64,000 nucleotides of DNA from Pseudomonadota bacterium (GTDB lineage Bacteria > Pseudomonadota > Gammaproteobacteria > Burkholderiales > Rhodocyclaceae): positions 62,001 to 126,000 of the forward strand of contig JAGTRT010000004.1 of assembly GCA_018261895.1 (NCBI GenBank). The letters are read 5' to 3'. The notes beneath the pieces were generated by a model that did not search any database, was not told the origin of the DNA, and saw only the letters and a list, made by a program, of their open reading frames with translations. Made by a program: the position numbers and the translations under genes. How positions within the stretch are numbered: position 1 is the first letter of the stretch; each line of letters starts with the position of its first letter. This document shows, piece by piece, positions 16,863 to 23,903 of the stretch.

Positions 16863-16878
16863 TGCAAGCCCTGTGCCA
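16863..16878 (-). promoter_or_regulatory. Sigma-54 promoter for the pedF operon
   Basis: Read on the minus strand the sequence is TGGCACAGGGCTTGCA, a near-perfect -24/-12 element. The transcript would start near 16852, about 38 bases before the pedF ATG. A degenerate relative of the dispersed repeat (CCGGTTGA at 16888-16895, minus strand) lies 9 bases upstream. Confidence 0.8.
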
Positions 16879-16960
16879 GCTTCGCAATCAACCGGAAAGA
16901 AGCCCTTGCCTGCTGGTTTTCCCCGGGGCAGCCCATAAATCGGCACGATCTTCCACAAGA

Positions 16961-16976
16961 TGGCATGGCATTTGCT
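16961..16976 (+). promoter_or_regulatory. Sigma-54 promoter facing the AcoR-type regulator gene
   Basis: TGGCATGGCATTTGCT has GG and GC at the exact -24/-12 spacing. The transcript would begin near 16987 and run about 97 bases to the regulator ATG at 17084, which would make the regulator sigma-54 dependent and possibly autoregulated (inference). Confidence 0.7.
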
Positions 16977-17023
16977 CAATGGTGTAGCGCACTGCTCGCT
17001 TCGTTGCTAATAAAAAGGGCAGG

Positions 17024-17040
17024 TGTTACGTTATGGAGCA
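17024..17040 (-). promoter_or_regulatory. Candidate activator-binding site shared with 8345-8361
   Basis: Minus-strand reading TGCTCCATAACGTAACA matches the site at 8345-8361 at 13 of 17 positions. It is about 170 bases upstream of the pedF transcript start, a usual enhancer distance, but lies downstream of the plus-strand sigma-54 promoter at 16961. Confidence 0.45.
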
Positions 17041-17083
17041 ACAGAACTATAAATAGATTGAGAGATGAGACGCTGGAGGAGAG

Positions 17084-19069
17084 ATGGGACAAATACAACT
17101 ATTGGCCGAAGTGCATGGCCAGCGCCTGCAACAGGCCAGGCAACTGTTTTTCGATGAAGGCAACCTGCCCGACGGGCTGGTCGACCCGGTTATCCTGCGC
17201 TCCTGGGAACGCTGCCGCCGCTTCGGCCTAAGCGAAAACAACTTCGTCCCGGCCGGCGAGGCCCTGGACCGCCTGGCCCTGAAAACCGAGCAGAACCGCA
17301 ACCGCATGCTCCTCGCCCAGGGGCGTCCGATCATGGAGCACGTCTTCGAGCAGATTCGCGACTCGGGCAGCATGGTCATCCTGGCCGACGCCAACGGCCT
17401 GCTCCTCGAAACCGTCGGCGATGCCGACTTCGTCGACCGTGCCGACCGCGTTGCCCTGGCGGCTGGCGCCTCGTGGGATGAGAACCAGCGCGGCACCAAC
17501 GCCATTGGCACAGCGCTGTCCGAAGAATGCGCCGTCTCCATCCTCGGCGGCGAGCATTTCCTCGAACACAACGGCTTCCTGACCTGCTGCGCCAGCCCGA
17601 TCTTCGGGCCGGACGGCCGGCTCATCGGCGTCCTCGACATCTCCGGCGACTACCGCAGCTACCAGCGCCATACGCTGGGCCTCGTCCGCCTCTCGTCGGC
17701 CATCGTCGAACGTCGGCTCTTCGAATCCGAGCACGCCCGCGACATCCTGGTCTGCTTCCATACCCGCGCCGACTACCTCGGCAGCCCGAAAGAAGGCCTC
17801 GCCGCCGTCTCGCCAGATGGTCAGGTGCTGGCCATGAACCGCAACGGTACCGAACTGCTCGGCATCCGCCAGGTTGATGCCGTGCGCCGCGACTTCTCCA
17901 TGGTCTTCGAGAGCAACCTGTCGGCCCTGGTCGATCGCCTGCGCCACACGCCGGGCGGCAGCTACGAGATCAACGTCAACGGCAAGTCGCTGCACGTCCA
18001 GTTGCGCGGCCAGTTGCCGCCGATGATGGTGGCCGGCCGCGTTTTCGACGAACCGGCTGCCATCCGCGCCCCGCGCCGCGCCGAAACGGCTGCCCCGAGC
18101 GGCCCGACGCTCGATACGCTGAACACCGGCGACGCCCGCCTGCAGGCCGCCATCGAGCGCGCCCGGCGCATTCTCGGCAAGGACATCCCCATCCTGATCC
18201 AGGGCGAATCCGGCGCCGGCAAGGAAATGTTCGCCAAGGGCTTCCACAACAGCGGCCCGCGCAACAGCGGTCCCTTCGTCGCGCTTAACTGTGCGTCGAT
18301 CCCGGAAACCCTGATCGAGTCCGAGCTCTTCGGCTACCAGGGCGGCGCCTTCACCGGCGCGCGCAAGGAAGGCGCCCCGGGCAAGATACAGCAGGCGCAC
18401 GGCGGCACCCTCTTCCTCGACGAAATCGGCGACATGCCGCTCAACCTTCAGGCCCGCCTGCTGCGCGTGCTGCAGGAACGCAGCGTGACGCCGCTGGGCA
18501 GCACCCGCGCCATCCAGGTCGATATCTCGCTGGTCTGCGCGACGCACCGCAAGCTGCGCGAGGAAGTCGCCCGCGGCAGCTTCCGTGAAGACCTCTATTA
18601 CCGCCTGAACGGCATGAGCGTCACCATGCCCGCCCTGCGCGAACGCACCGACATCCGGGCGCTGGTCACCAAGATCGCTGCCTCGGAAACGACCAATCGC
18701 AGCCTGCAGGTCCGTTTCTCCGAAAAAGCCCAGCACGCCATCGAGAACTACGCCTGGCCGGGCAACATCCGCCAGCTGTTCAACGTCATCCGCGTCGCCA
18801 TCGCCCTGCTCGACGACGACGAGTCGCTGATCACCGAGAGCCACCTGCCGGAAGAGCTGTTCGAGACCATCGTCGCCGCCCCCCCCAGCGCATCGCAAAC
18901 CTTTGACCCTTGGGCAGCGGCACCACTGGAAGGCGCCAACAGCATGGATGCAATCGGTCGTCAGGCCGCCATGCGCGCACTCGAAGCCGCCGGCGGCAAC
19001 ATCTCCTCCGCCGCCCGCCAGCTCGGCATCAGCCGGAATACGCTGTATCGCAAGCTGGGACGGATGTAG
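17084..19069 (+). CDS. acoR: Sigma-54-dependent transcriptional activator, AcoR type
   Basis: 661 residues from ATG 17084 with GGAGGAGA directly upstream. The N-terminal part holds the SWERC segment and a GAF domain (about 70-200, with DENQRGTNAIGTAL and ISGDYRSYQRHTLG), then a PAS-like region (about 250-310, ISPDGQVL-like). The AAA+ domain has Walker A GESGAGKE at 374-381, the sigma-54 contact loop GAFTGA at 421-426 and LFLDEIGDMPL as Walker B. A Fis-type helix-turn-helix closes the protein (NISSAARQLGISRNTLYRK). AcoR-type proteins activate acetoin or alcohol/acetaldehyde oxidation genes. The flanking sigma-54 promoters before pedF and exaC make these its likely targets. Confidence 0.92.
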   Translation: MGQIQLLAEVHGQRLQQARQLFFDEGNLPDGLVDPVILRSWERCRRFGLSENNFVPAGEALDRLALKTEQNRNRMLLAQGRPIMEHVFEQIRDSGSMVILADANGLLLETVGDADFVDRADRVALAAGASWDENQRGTNAIGTALSEECAVSILGGEHFLEHNGFLTCCASPIFGPDGRLIGVLDISGDYRSYQRHTLGLVRLSSAIVERRLFESEHARDILVCFHTRADYLGSPKEGLAAVSPDGQVLAMNRNGTELLGIRQVDAVRRDFSMVFESNLSALVDRLRHTPGGSYEINVNGKSLHVQLRGQLPPMMVAGRVFDEPAAIRAPRRAETAAPSGPTLDTLNTGDARLQAAIERARRILGKDIPILIQGESGAGKEMFAKGFHNSGPRNSGPFVALNCASIPETLIESELFGYQGGAFTGARKEGAPGKIQQAHGGTLFLDEIGDMPLNLQARLLRVLQERSVTPLGSTRAIQVDISLVCATHRKLREEVARGSFREDLYYRLNGMSVTMPALRERTDIRALVTKIAASETTNRSLQVRFSEKAQHAIENYAWPGNIRQLFNVIRVAIALLDDDESLITESHLPEELFETIVAAPPSASQTFDPWAAAPLEGANSMDAIGRQAAMRALEAAGGNISSAARQLGISRNTLYRKLGRM

Positions 19070-19100
19070 GCGCCACCCGCACTCATCCCCGCCTACAAGC

Positions 19101-19137
19101 GGCCCGCTTCCCGAAGCCCTCGGAAAGCGGGCCTTTT
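19101..19137 (+). terminator. Intrinsic terminator of the AcoR-type gene
   Basis: GGCCCGCTT pairs with AAGCGGGCC across a 15-base loop, followed by TTTTCATTTC. Confidence 0.75.
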
Positions 19138-19277
19138 CATTTCCCGGGCCACCGCAGGCCAGGCCGAAAACCTGCTCAACGTGAGCTACTTCACGCATTA
19201 GTCTGTTCGGACTATTTATTCGTCCTATACGAATTCAATAAAATCGGGCCGTACAAAATTATTCCAAGGGAGTCTCA

Positions 19278-19847
19278 ATGTTCAAGAAATCCATTTTGCT
19301 GGCCACCATGCTGGGCCTGGCTTCGATCGCCAACGCGGCCAGCTTCAATCTGGACGTTAGCAGCAGTGACTGGTGGGAGATTGATGGCTCAGAACGCAAT
19401 TTCAAATTCACTGCTCCCGTCGCTGACGCCAATGCCAAGTTCAGCTTCGTTCTTCAAGGATTCAATACGGTCGATGGCGCGAACGGCTATGCTGACCAGT
19501 TCAGCTTCCAACTCAATGACATCGAAATCGCCGGGGGCTTGTTCGACCTCGGGGGTGGCGGCTTCAATATCAAGTTCGGTGGATCATCCACCTCGTCATT
19601 GATTGCGATTGACACCCCAAACAAAACCGTCACTTTCAGCAATCTCCCGATCAACCTGCTGGAAGGAACCAACATGTTCACTTTCAAATACACCCCTCTC
19701 TCAGGTAGCAGCCAGGGGCTGGCTGACGAAGCCTGGAAGCTCAACTCGGCGACGATCACCGCCGCCGTTCCCGAACCGGAAAGCTACGCCATGCTCCTGG
19801 CCGGTCTGGGCCTGATGGGTGCCATGGCGCGTCGCCGCAAGAACTGA
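19278..19847 (+). CDS. PEP-CTERM sorting domain protein
   Basis: 189 residues. A signal peptide (MFKKSILLATMLGLASIANA) leads to a mature domain of about 140 residues rich in Ser, Gly, Asn and aromatic residues, with no cysteine seen. The C-terminus has the full PEP-CTERM signal: VPEPESYAML, a hydrophobic helix (LLAGLGLMGAMA) and a basic tail RRRKN. Such proteins are processed by the exosortase EpsH/XrtA system and exported to the surface or EPS matrix. No exosortase or EPS gene is in the window. The upstream region (19138-19277) is more AT-rich than its surroundings and contains CGTGA-N6-TCACG, of unknown role. Confidence 0.9.
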   Translation: MFKKSILLATMLGLASIANAASFNLDVSSSDWWEIDGSERNFKFTAPVADANAKFSFVLQGFNTVDGANGYADQFSFQLNDIEIAGGLFDLGGGGFNIKFGGSSTSSLIAIDTPNKTVTFSNLPINLLEGTNMFTFKYTPLSGSSQGLADEAWKLNSATITAAVPEPESYAMLLAGLGLMGAMARRRKN

Positions 19848-19871
19848 ATCGGTCGCGGCCGACTGATACCA

Positions 19872-19896
19872 ACGGGAGCTTCGGCTCCCGTTTTTC
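19872..19896 (+). terminator. Intrinsic terminator of the PEP-CTERM gene
   Basis: ACGGGAGC-TTCG-GCTCCCGT, an 8-bp stem with a UUCG tetraloop, is followed by TTTTCTTT. Confidence 0.88.
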
Positions 19897-19941
19897 TTTG
19901 GGGTCGCGACGAGATCACGACCTCATGGCAGCCCCTGAGGG

Positions 19942-19977
19942 AATTTCAGTTTTGGGCATTTTTTCCGGTTGACCGTG
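19942..19977 (+). repeat. Dispersed CCGGTTGACCGT repeat, copy 6
   Basis: Plus-orientation copy with AATTTCAGTTTTGGGC arm, T6 and intact core. It lies between the PEP-CTERM terminator and the stop of the convergent SirB-like gene. Confidence 0.9.
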
Positions 19978-20009
19978 AAAGCCCCGGCCAACACGTCTGC
20001 TTGCAGTGA

Positions 20010-20390
20010 TCAGCCGATGACCAGCGGATTCCGCGTCAGCGCCACGCTGACGATATAACCGTAGGCGACGATGGCCAGCCCCAAGTAGCGGGCCCGGATC
20101 GCCTTGGTTCGGCCGCGCTTGAGGGCCATCGTGCCGAGCAGGATATAGGCGATCAGGCCGACGAGTTTGGCGGTCAGCCAGCCGTGCACGAACGGGTACT
20201 GGCCGCTCAGCCAGGCCATGCTCAGGGCGCTGCCGAGCAGCAGGGTATCGACGATGTGGGGCAGGACTCGTGTCAGCCGGTGCTGGCGCAGTGGCGAGTC
20301 GCGCAGCATCCACCAGCCGCGCAGGCAAAAACCGAGGCCGCTGAGGACGACGCAGGTGACGTGCAGATGTTTGAGGGCGAAGTAGCTCAT
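20010..20390 (-). CDS. SirB family membrane protein
   Basis: 126 residues from ATG 20388-20390, ATGA-coupled to the upstream membrane protein gene. Four membrane helices are visible, with the SirB2-type pattern LKHLHVTCVVLSGLGFCLRG at the N-terminus, RVLPHIVDTLLL in the middle and KRGRTKAIRARYLGL near the C-terminus. SirB-family proteins are small inner-membrane proteins of unknown biochemical role, sometimes encoded with respiratory or stress genes. Here the gene ends a likely operon of hemerythrin, DUF2249 and a large membrane protein behind an FNR-type box, suggesting expression at low oxygen or under nitrogen-oxide stress. Confidence 0.82.
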   Translation of the reverse strand: MSYFALKHLHVTCVVLSGLGFCLRGWWMLRDSPLRQHRLTRVLPHIVDTLLLGSALSMAWLSGQYPFVHGWLTAKLVGLIAYILLGTMALKRGRTKAIRARYLGLAIVAYGYIVSVALTRNPLVIG

Positions 20391-21706
20391 GGCGTCGCTG
20401 GCCCGGCGGCAAGCCTGAGTTCGATGTCGGCCAGGTGCTGCCGGTAACGTCGGGTGGCGCCGGCAAGGTTCCAGAATAGCCAGCCGTTGGCCAGGGTGAA
20501 GGCCAGCCCGGCCGGTCGGGCCAGCCATTCGGGCCAGATCGCGGCGCCGAGCAACAGCGCCAGCGCCACGCCGTAGGCCAGGAACTGGCGATGCATGGCC
20601 GCTTCGGCCAGGATCTTGTTCATGGCCGGCGCCGGCACCCTGGCCTGCCCGAGGTTCTGGAGGTGCATCCACGACAGGAAGGGCACGATCTTGTACAGCA
20701 TGCCCGCGATGAAGGGGATGAAGCCGCCGGCAACGAGCAGGATGCCGAAGAGGAGCGTCCAGCCCGCGAGCTCGGCGGCGGCCGGCCAGAATCCCACGGT
20801 CAACAGGAAAAAAAGCCCAAAAATGGAAAGTGTCAGGCCGAGCTGCCAGTAGCGGTAGGTGGCGTCCGGCCGAGCCCGCCGACGTTTGAACTGCAGGCGC
20901 AGCGTGAGTCCGGCGAAGGCGATACCGGCCAGCGCGCTGAGTATCAGGCAGAGGCGCCCGAGGAGCGGCCAGTCGATGAGGACAGCGAGGCCCCACATGA
21001 GCATCGCGGCCAGCATGAAAGCCGGAAACCACCAGCTCGGGCGCGCCGGATAACCGGGCGTGAGCTGGAACATCGGCACCACGACATAGGCCATCGCCGC
21101 GAGCAGCACGCCGCTCCAGCCGCCCAGCCCCCAGCCGGCATGCAGGTCGGCGAGCGCCACGAGGGGAACGGACCAGCCCAGAGCCAGTGCAAGAGCCATG
21201 ACGATGCCGAGCATGGCCGTGCCGGCCAGTGCGAGGAGCGCCAGCTTGATGCCGCGGATGGTCGGGCTGGTCGCGGGCACCGGCCACAAGGCAGCCAAGC
21301 TCACCGTCAGGAAATAGACGAGCGTCAGCCCGAGCACGACGGCGCCGCCGCCGAGCAAGGCCGGGCTGCCTGAGAGGAACCCGGCGGCCAGCATGAGCGC
21401 CCCGATGCTCAGGCCGGGATGAACGTTGCGCGCCACGCGCATCGGATGCGCCAGGCTGGCGCCGGCCACCACGGGCAGGATCTGGATCAGCGCCCCGAGC
21501 ATGACCTGCAACATGAAACCGATGGTGATCAGGTGCGTGACCGCCAGCGCGCCGGGCGTCCACCGCGAGGCGAAGAGATCCCCGCCCTCGACGAGGACGA
21601 GCACGCCGGCCAGCACGCCGAACAGCGGGGCCGTGAGGAAGAAACGCAGCGGCGCCTTGAAAGGCGGCGCATTGTCGAAGGCCAGCATCGGCAGCATCCC
21701 GGGCAC
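20387..21706 (-). CDS. 12-helix membrane protein, NnrS / heme-copper-oxidase-like (tentative)
   Basis: 439 residues, start GTG 8 bases after the DUF2249 stop. The protein is almost entirely membrane helices (about 12). Conserved-looking histidines sit within or next to helices (VTHLITIGFMLQ, VHPGLSIGALM, LADLHAGWGL, SWMHLQNL), which suggests heme or metal binding like NnrS or the oxidase subunit I group; neither assignment is certain. Hemerythrin and DUF2249 genes upstream and the FNR-type box support a role in oxygen or nitrogen-oxide handling. Residues about 292-305 (FGLFFLLTVGFW) are encoded by an in-frame copy of the dispersed repeat, placed at a helix. Confidence 0.6.
   Translation of the reverse strand: MPGMLPMLAFDNAPPFKAPLRFFLTAPLFGVLAGVLVLVEGGDLFASRWTPGALAVTHLITIGFMLQVMLGALIQILPVVAGASLAHPMRVARNVHPGLSIGALMLAAGFLSGSPALLGGGAVVLGLTLVYFLTVSLAALWPVPATSPTIRGIKLALLALAGTAMLGIVMALALALGWSVPLVALADLHAGWGLGGWSGVLLAAMAYVVVPMFQLTPGYPARPSWWFPAFMLAAMLMWGLAVLIDWPLLGRLCLILSALAGIAFAGLTLRLQFKRRRARPDATYRYWQLGLTLSIFGLFFLLTVGFWPAAAELAGWTLLFGILLVAGGFIPFIAGMLYKIVPFLSWMHLQNLGQARVPAPAMNKILAEAAMHRQFLAYGVALALLLGAAIWPEWLARPAGLAFTLANGWLFWNLAGATRRYRQHLADIELRLAAGPATP
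20793..20832 (-). repeat. Dispersed repeat, copy 7, inside the 12-helix membrane protein gene
   Basis: Minus-orientation copy (one core change, CCTGTTGACCGT) inside the coding sequence and in the same orientation as the gene, read in frame as FFLLTVG. Confidence 0.85.
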
Positions 21707-21714
21707 CCTGCCGG

Positions 21715-21942
21715 TCAGCGCGTGATCAGGATTTCGAAGGTGCCGTCGGGCTGCAATTCCGTTTCGTAGGCATGGCCGTTCTGGCGCAGCACCTTGTAGA
21801 GCGGATGCGGCTCACGAAACAGGAGAAGCAGCATCCTCTCGCCAACGGCCAGCGTGTCGAGCATTTCCATGGTCGCCACGAAGGGTTCGGGCGGCTCCAT
21901 GTAGCGCGCATCGACCACGTGCTGTGTCTTGGGATGGCTCAT
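21715..21942 (-). CDS. DUF2249 family protein
   Basis: 75 residues. The sequence has the DUF2249 pattern: VDARYMEPPEPFVATME, then MLLLLFREPHPLYKVL, and the C-terminal FEILITR. These small alpha/beta proteins, related in fold to TusA/SirA, are commonly encoded with hemerythrins and nitric-oxide or denitrification genes; no reaction is established. The start ATG overlaps the hemerythrin stop (ATGA) and the gene is followed after 8 bases by the membrane protein gene, so it is inside one operon. Confidence 0.88.
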   Translation of the reverse strand: MSHPKTQHVVDARYMEPPEPFVATMEMLDTLAVGERMLLLLFREPHPLYKVLRQNGHAYETELQPDGTFEILITR

Positions 21943-22385
21943 GCCGGGCAGGCCATCGCGTCAAAGTGGGCCAGGACGGCCGACAGCTCGGCGCTCAGAT
22001 GCTGGTCGCACATCGGATAGAGGATGTTTTCCTCCTTCATGTTGTGCTGCTGCATCATGATGACCAGCGTATCGGCCAGGCCCAGGTAATCGTCGGCCTG
22101 GCCGGCCGCGAGGGCCGCCGCCGCATTGGTCATGAGCCCGCGCAACTGCTCGTGCTCCATGCGCATGACCTGCGTCGGTCCCATGCTCAGGCCGGTCTTG
22201 GCTTCGAAGGTCGGGAAAAGCGTTTTCTCCTCGCGATCGAAATGCGCCAGTATGGCCGAATGAAAGTGCTCGAAGCTGCGCCGGGCAAGGTCGAAATCGC
22301 CCTTGCCGACGGCCTGCTCGGCGTCGGCGAACAGGTCGTCGCAACGACGATGGTCATCGGTCATGTAACTGCGGATGGTAGTCAT
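21939..22385 (-). CDS. Hemerythrin-like di-iron protein
   Basis: 148 residues from ATG 22383-22385. It forms a four-helix bundle with iron-ligand positions visible in order: DDHRRCDDLF near residue 10, HFHSAILAHFDREEKTLFP near 42-60, MRMEHEQLRGL near 80 and MMQQHNMKEENILYP near 115-125. Bacterial hemerythrin-like proteins bind oxygen or nitric oxide or protect iron-sulfur centres. The gene is first in the hemerythrin, DUF2249, 12-helix protein, SirB operon (three overlapping or near-contiguous junctions) and has an FNR-type site 58-71 bases upstream of its ATG. Confidence 0.9.
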   Translation of the reverse strand: MTTIRSYMTDDHRRCDDLFADAEQAVGKGDFDLARRSFEHFHSAILAHFDREEKTLFPTFEAKTGLSMGPTQVMRMEHEQLRGLMTNAAAALAAGQADDYLGLADTLVIMMQQHNMKEENILYPMCDQHLSAELSAVLAHFDAMACPA

Positions 22386-22442
22386 GGCGGCCTCAGAGTT
22401 GAAAAGTTGAGGCATTGTCCGGCACGCGCCCGGGGTCAAACC

Positions 22443-22456
22443 TTGACCGCCATCAA
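22443..22456 (-). promoter_or_regulatory. FNR/ANR/DNR-type binding site upstream of hemerythrin operon
   Basis: On the minus strand TTGATGGCGGTCAA matches TTGAT-N4-ATCAA with one mismatch. Its centre is about 64 bases before the hemerythrin ATG, allowing a class II position at -41.5 with a GACAAT-like -10 region near 22410. Confidence 0.55.
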
Positions 22457-22467
22457 ATCCGGAAAAT

Positions 22468-23208
22468 TCAGCCGCCGCAGACCCCGACCTGCAACTCGTC
22501 GAACCAGCTGATGAAGCGCTGCACGTCGGCGCCCTGATAGATGGCGCCGTGCTGCGGGCAGAGCATGTCGATTTCCATCTGCGCCACGCGCTCGCACCAG
22601 CGACGCTTGGCCTCGTTCGACCCCATCCAGCGCTTGTGGAAGCCCTCGGCATGGCGAATGTGCGCGTCGAAGTTGGTGACAAACAAGCCATCCTCGCCCG
22701 GCGGCAACAAGGCCGCCCCAACATCGCCCGAAAACAGCACCTTGGCGACGCTGTCGTAGAGGTGGAAATTGCCCGAGGAATGCAGGTAATGCGCGGGAAC
22801 GGCCTTCAGGGTCAGGCCCTCGAGCGGAATGTCGGCGCCCTCGTCCGGCAGATTCACGAAGGTCTGCTGCGTCCCGCCGAAATGCGGAATGAAGCTGCCC
22901 CACAGCCAGCTCACGTAACAGCGCATTTTCGGGTTGAACTCGAGCCACAAGGCCAGCGACGAACAGATGTCCGGGTCCTGGTGCGAGGCAAACACGGCCG
23001 TCAGCGCGCCGGGATCGAACTCCGAGGCGAGGGCCGAGAAGACCGCCGGAAAGATCTCGGCGCCGCCCGGATCGAGCAGGATGCCCTGGCTGCCATGCGT
23101 CACCAGATATTCGTTGGTATCGATCAGGTAATTCTGCTTTTCCGGATCGCGAACGATGGCGACCCATTTGTGATTGCCATCCTGAAAGATTGTCTTGGTC
23201 GTTTTCAC
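22468..23208 (-). CDS. Oxygen-binding di-iron protein of the MBL fold (ODP family)
   Basis: 246 residues. It has the metallo-beta-lactamase fold of flavodiiron proteins without the flavodoxin domain. Metal-ligand regions in order: ASHQDPDICSSL (the HxExD equivalent), SFIPHFGG, LFSGDVGAALL and CPQHGAIYQG. Proteins of this family reduce or sense oxygen at a di-iron site; one from Treponema is known to feed oxygen/iron information into chemotaxis. That precedent is relevant because the gene immediately upstream (15-base gap) encodes a soluble chemoreceptor-like helical protein. The start ATG at 23206-23208 is followed directly by the domain. Confidence 0.8.
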   Translation of the reverse strand: MKTTKTIFQDGNHKWVAIVRDPEKQNYLIDTNEYLVTHGSQGILLDPGGAEIFPAVFSALASEFDPGALTAVFASHQDPDICSSLALWLEFNPKMRCYVSWLWGSFIPHFGGTQQTFVNLPDEGADIPLEGLTLKAVPAHYLHSSGNFHLYDSVAKVLFSGDVGAALLPPGEDGLFVTNFDAHIRHAEGFHKRWMGSNEAKRRWCERVAQMEIDMLCPQHGAIYQGADVQRFISWFDELQVGVCGG

Positions 23209-23223
23209 GCGTCCGTAGTCCTG

Positions 23224-23859
23224 TCAATTACCGCGAAAAAAGGTCGAGCGGCGCAGCGATTCGAGCGAGCTGCGAATTTCCTCGACAACGCCGTCAAAAT
23301 CCGCCGACACCTGGGTCAATGCGGCGGCAAAGGTCTGTCCGTAGGCGGCCTCGATCTTGGCTGACTTGGCCAGCACGCCGCCCAGTTCGACCAGGCGCGC
23401 TGCGTCGTCGAGGGCGCGGCCAAGCTGCTTGCGCAGGCTGCCCAGATGCTCGACATGCCGCTCGTTCTCGGCATCCTTGGCCATCAGCACGCGGTTCAGC
23501 CGCTGATCGGACGACTGCGCCACGGCCTGCCGCAGCAGCCGCGTATGGCGGCTGTCCTGGAGGACCAGCGACACGTCGTTGACACAACCATGGATCAAGC
23601 TGGTCAGCACATCCATGCTCTCGCGCAGGTCCTGCGAAAAGATCCGCAGTTCGTTGGACAGCACGCCAAACCCCAGCGCGGCGGTACCGGCCCGCTTGGC
23701 GAGGAAAATGGCATTGAGTGCCATGATGTTGATCTTGAAGGCGACCCGGACGACCGTCTTGATTTCTTCATTGATGCGCACGATGCGCAACAGGTCCGCC
23801 CCGGCCTGCGGCGTGTTGCCGGCAGGACCGCTCACCGCCAGTGCCGTCCCCGGATTCAT
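23224..23859 (-). CDS. Soluble methyl-accepting-chemotaxis-like helical protein
   Basis: 211 residues, no signal peptide and no membrane segment. Most of the sequence is helical. INEEIKTVVRVAFKINIMALNAIFLAKRAG resembles the tip of a chemoreceptor signalling domain, where related proteins read INxIAxQTNLLALNAAIEAARAG, but the pattern has drifted. After about residue 90 the sequence has no recognised domain. It lies 15 bases upstream of the oxygen-binding di-iron protein gene, and the two are probably co-transcribed. A cytoplasmic receptor-like partner relaying oxygen status from the di-iron protein is a reasonable inference; CheA coupling is doubtful without the canonical tip. Confidence 0.6.
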   Translation of the reverse strand: MNPGTALAVSGPAGNTPQAGADLLRIVRINEEIKTVVRVAFKINIMALNAIFLAKRAGTAALGFGVLSNELRIFSQDLRESMDVLTSLIHGCVNDVSLVLQDSRHTRLLRQAVAQSSDQRLNRVLMAKDAENERHVEHLGSLRKQLGRALDDAARLVELGGVLAKSAKIEAAYGQTFAAALTQVSADFDGVVEEIRSSLESLRRSTFFRGN

Positions 23860-23903
23860 GCCCGTCCCGCCGTTATGTCGTCGATTCGCAAACTGTACTC
23901 CGC

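Noticed and set aside
16881-16910. CCGGTTGA-like copy of the dispersed repeat on the minus strand before the pedF promoter
   Set aside because: Only the first half of the core matches, so it was not counted as a family member, though its place is suggestive.
17228-19198. 656-codon minus-strand frame
   Set aside because: It is the shadow of the AcoR-type gene on the opposite strand, which has complete AAA+ and HTH motifs.
23195-23245. GTCAATTACCGCGAAAAAA, similar to the dispersed repeat
   Set aside because: The core palindrome is broken and the AT-rich arm is absent.
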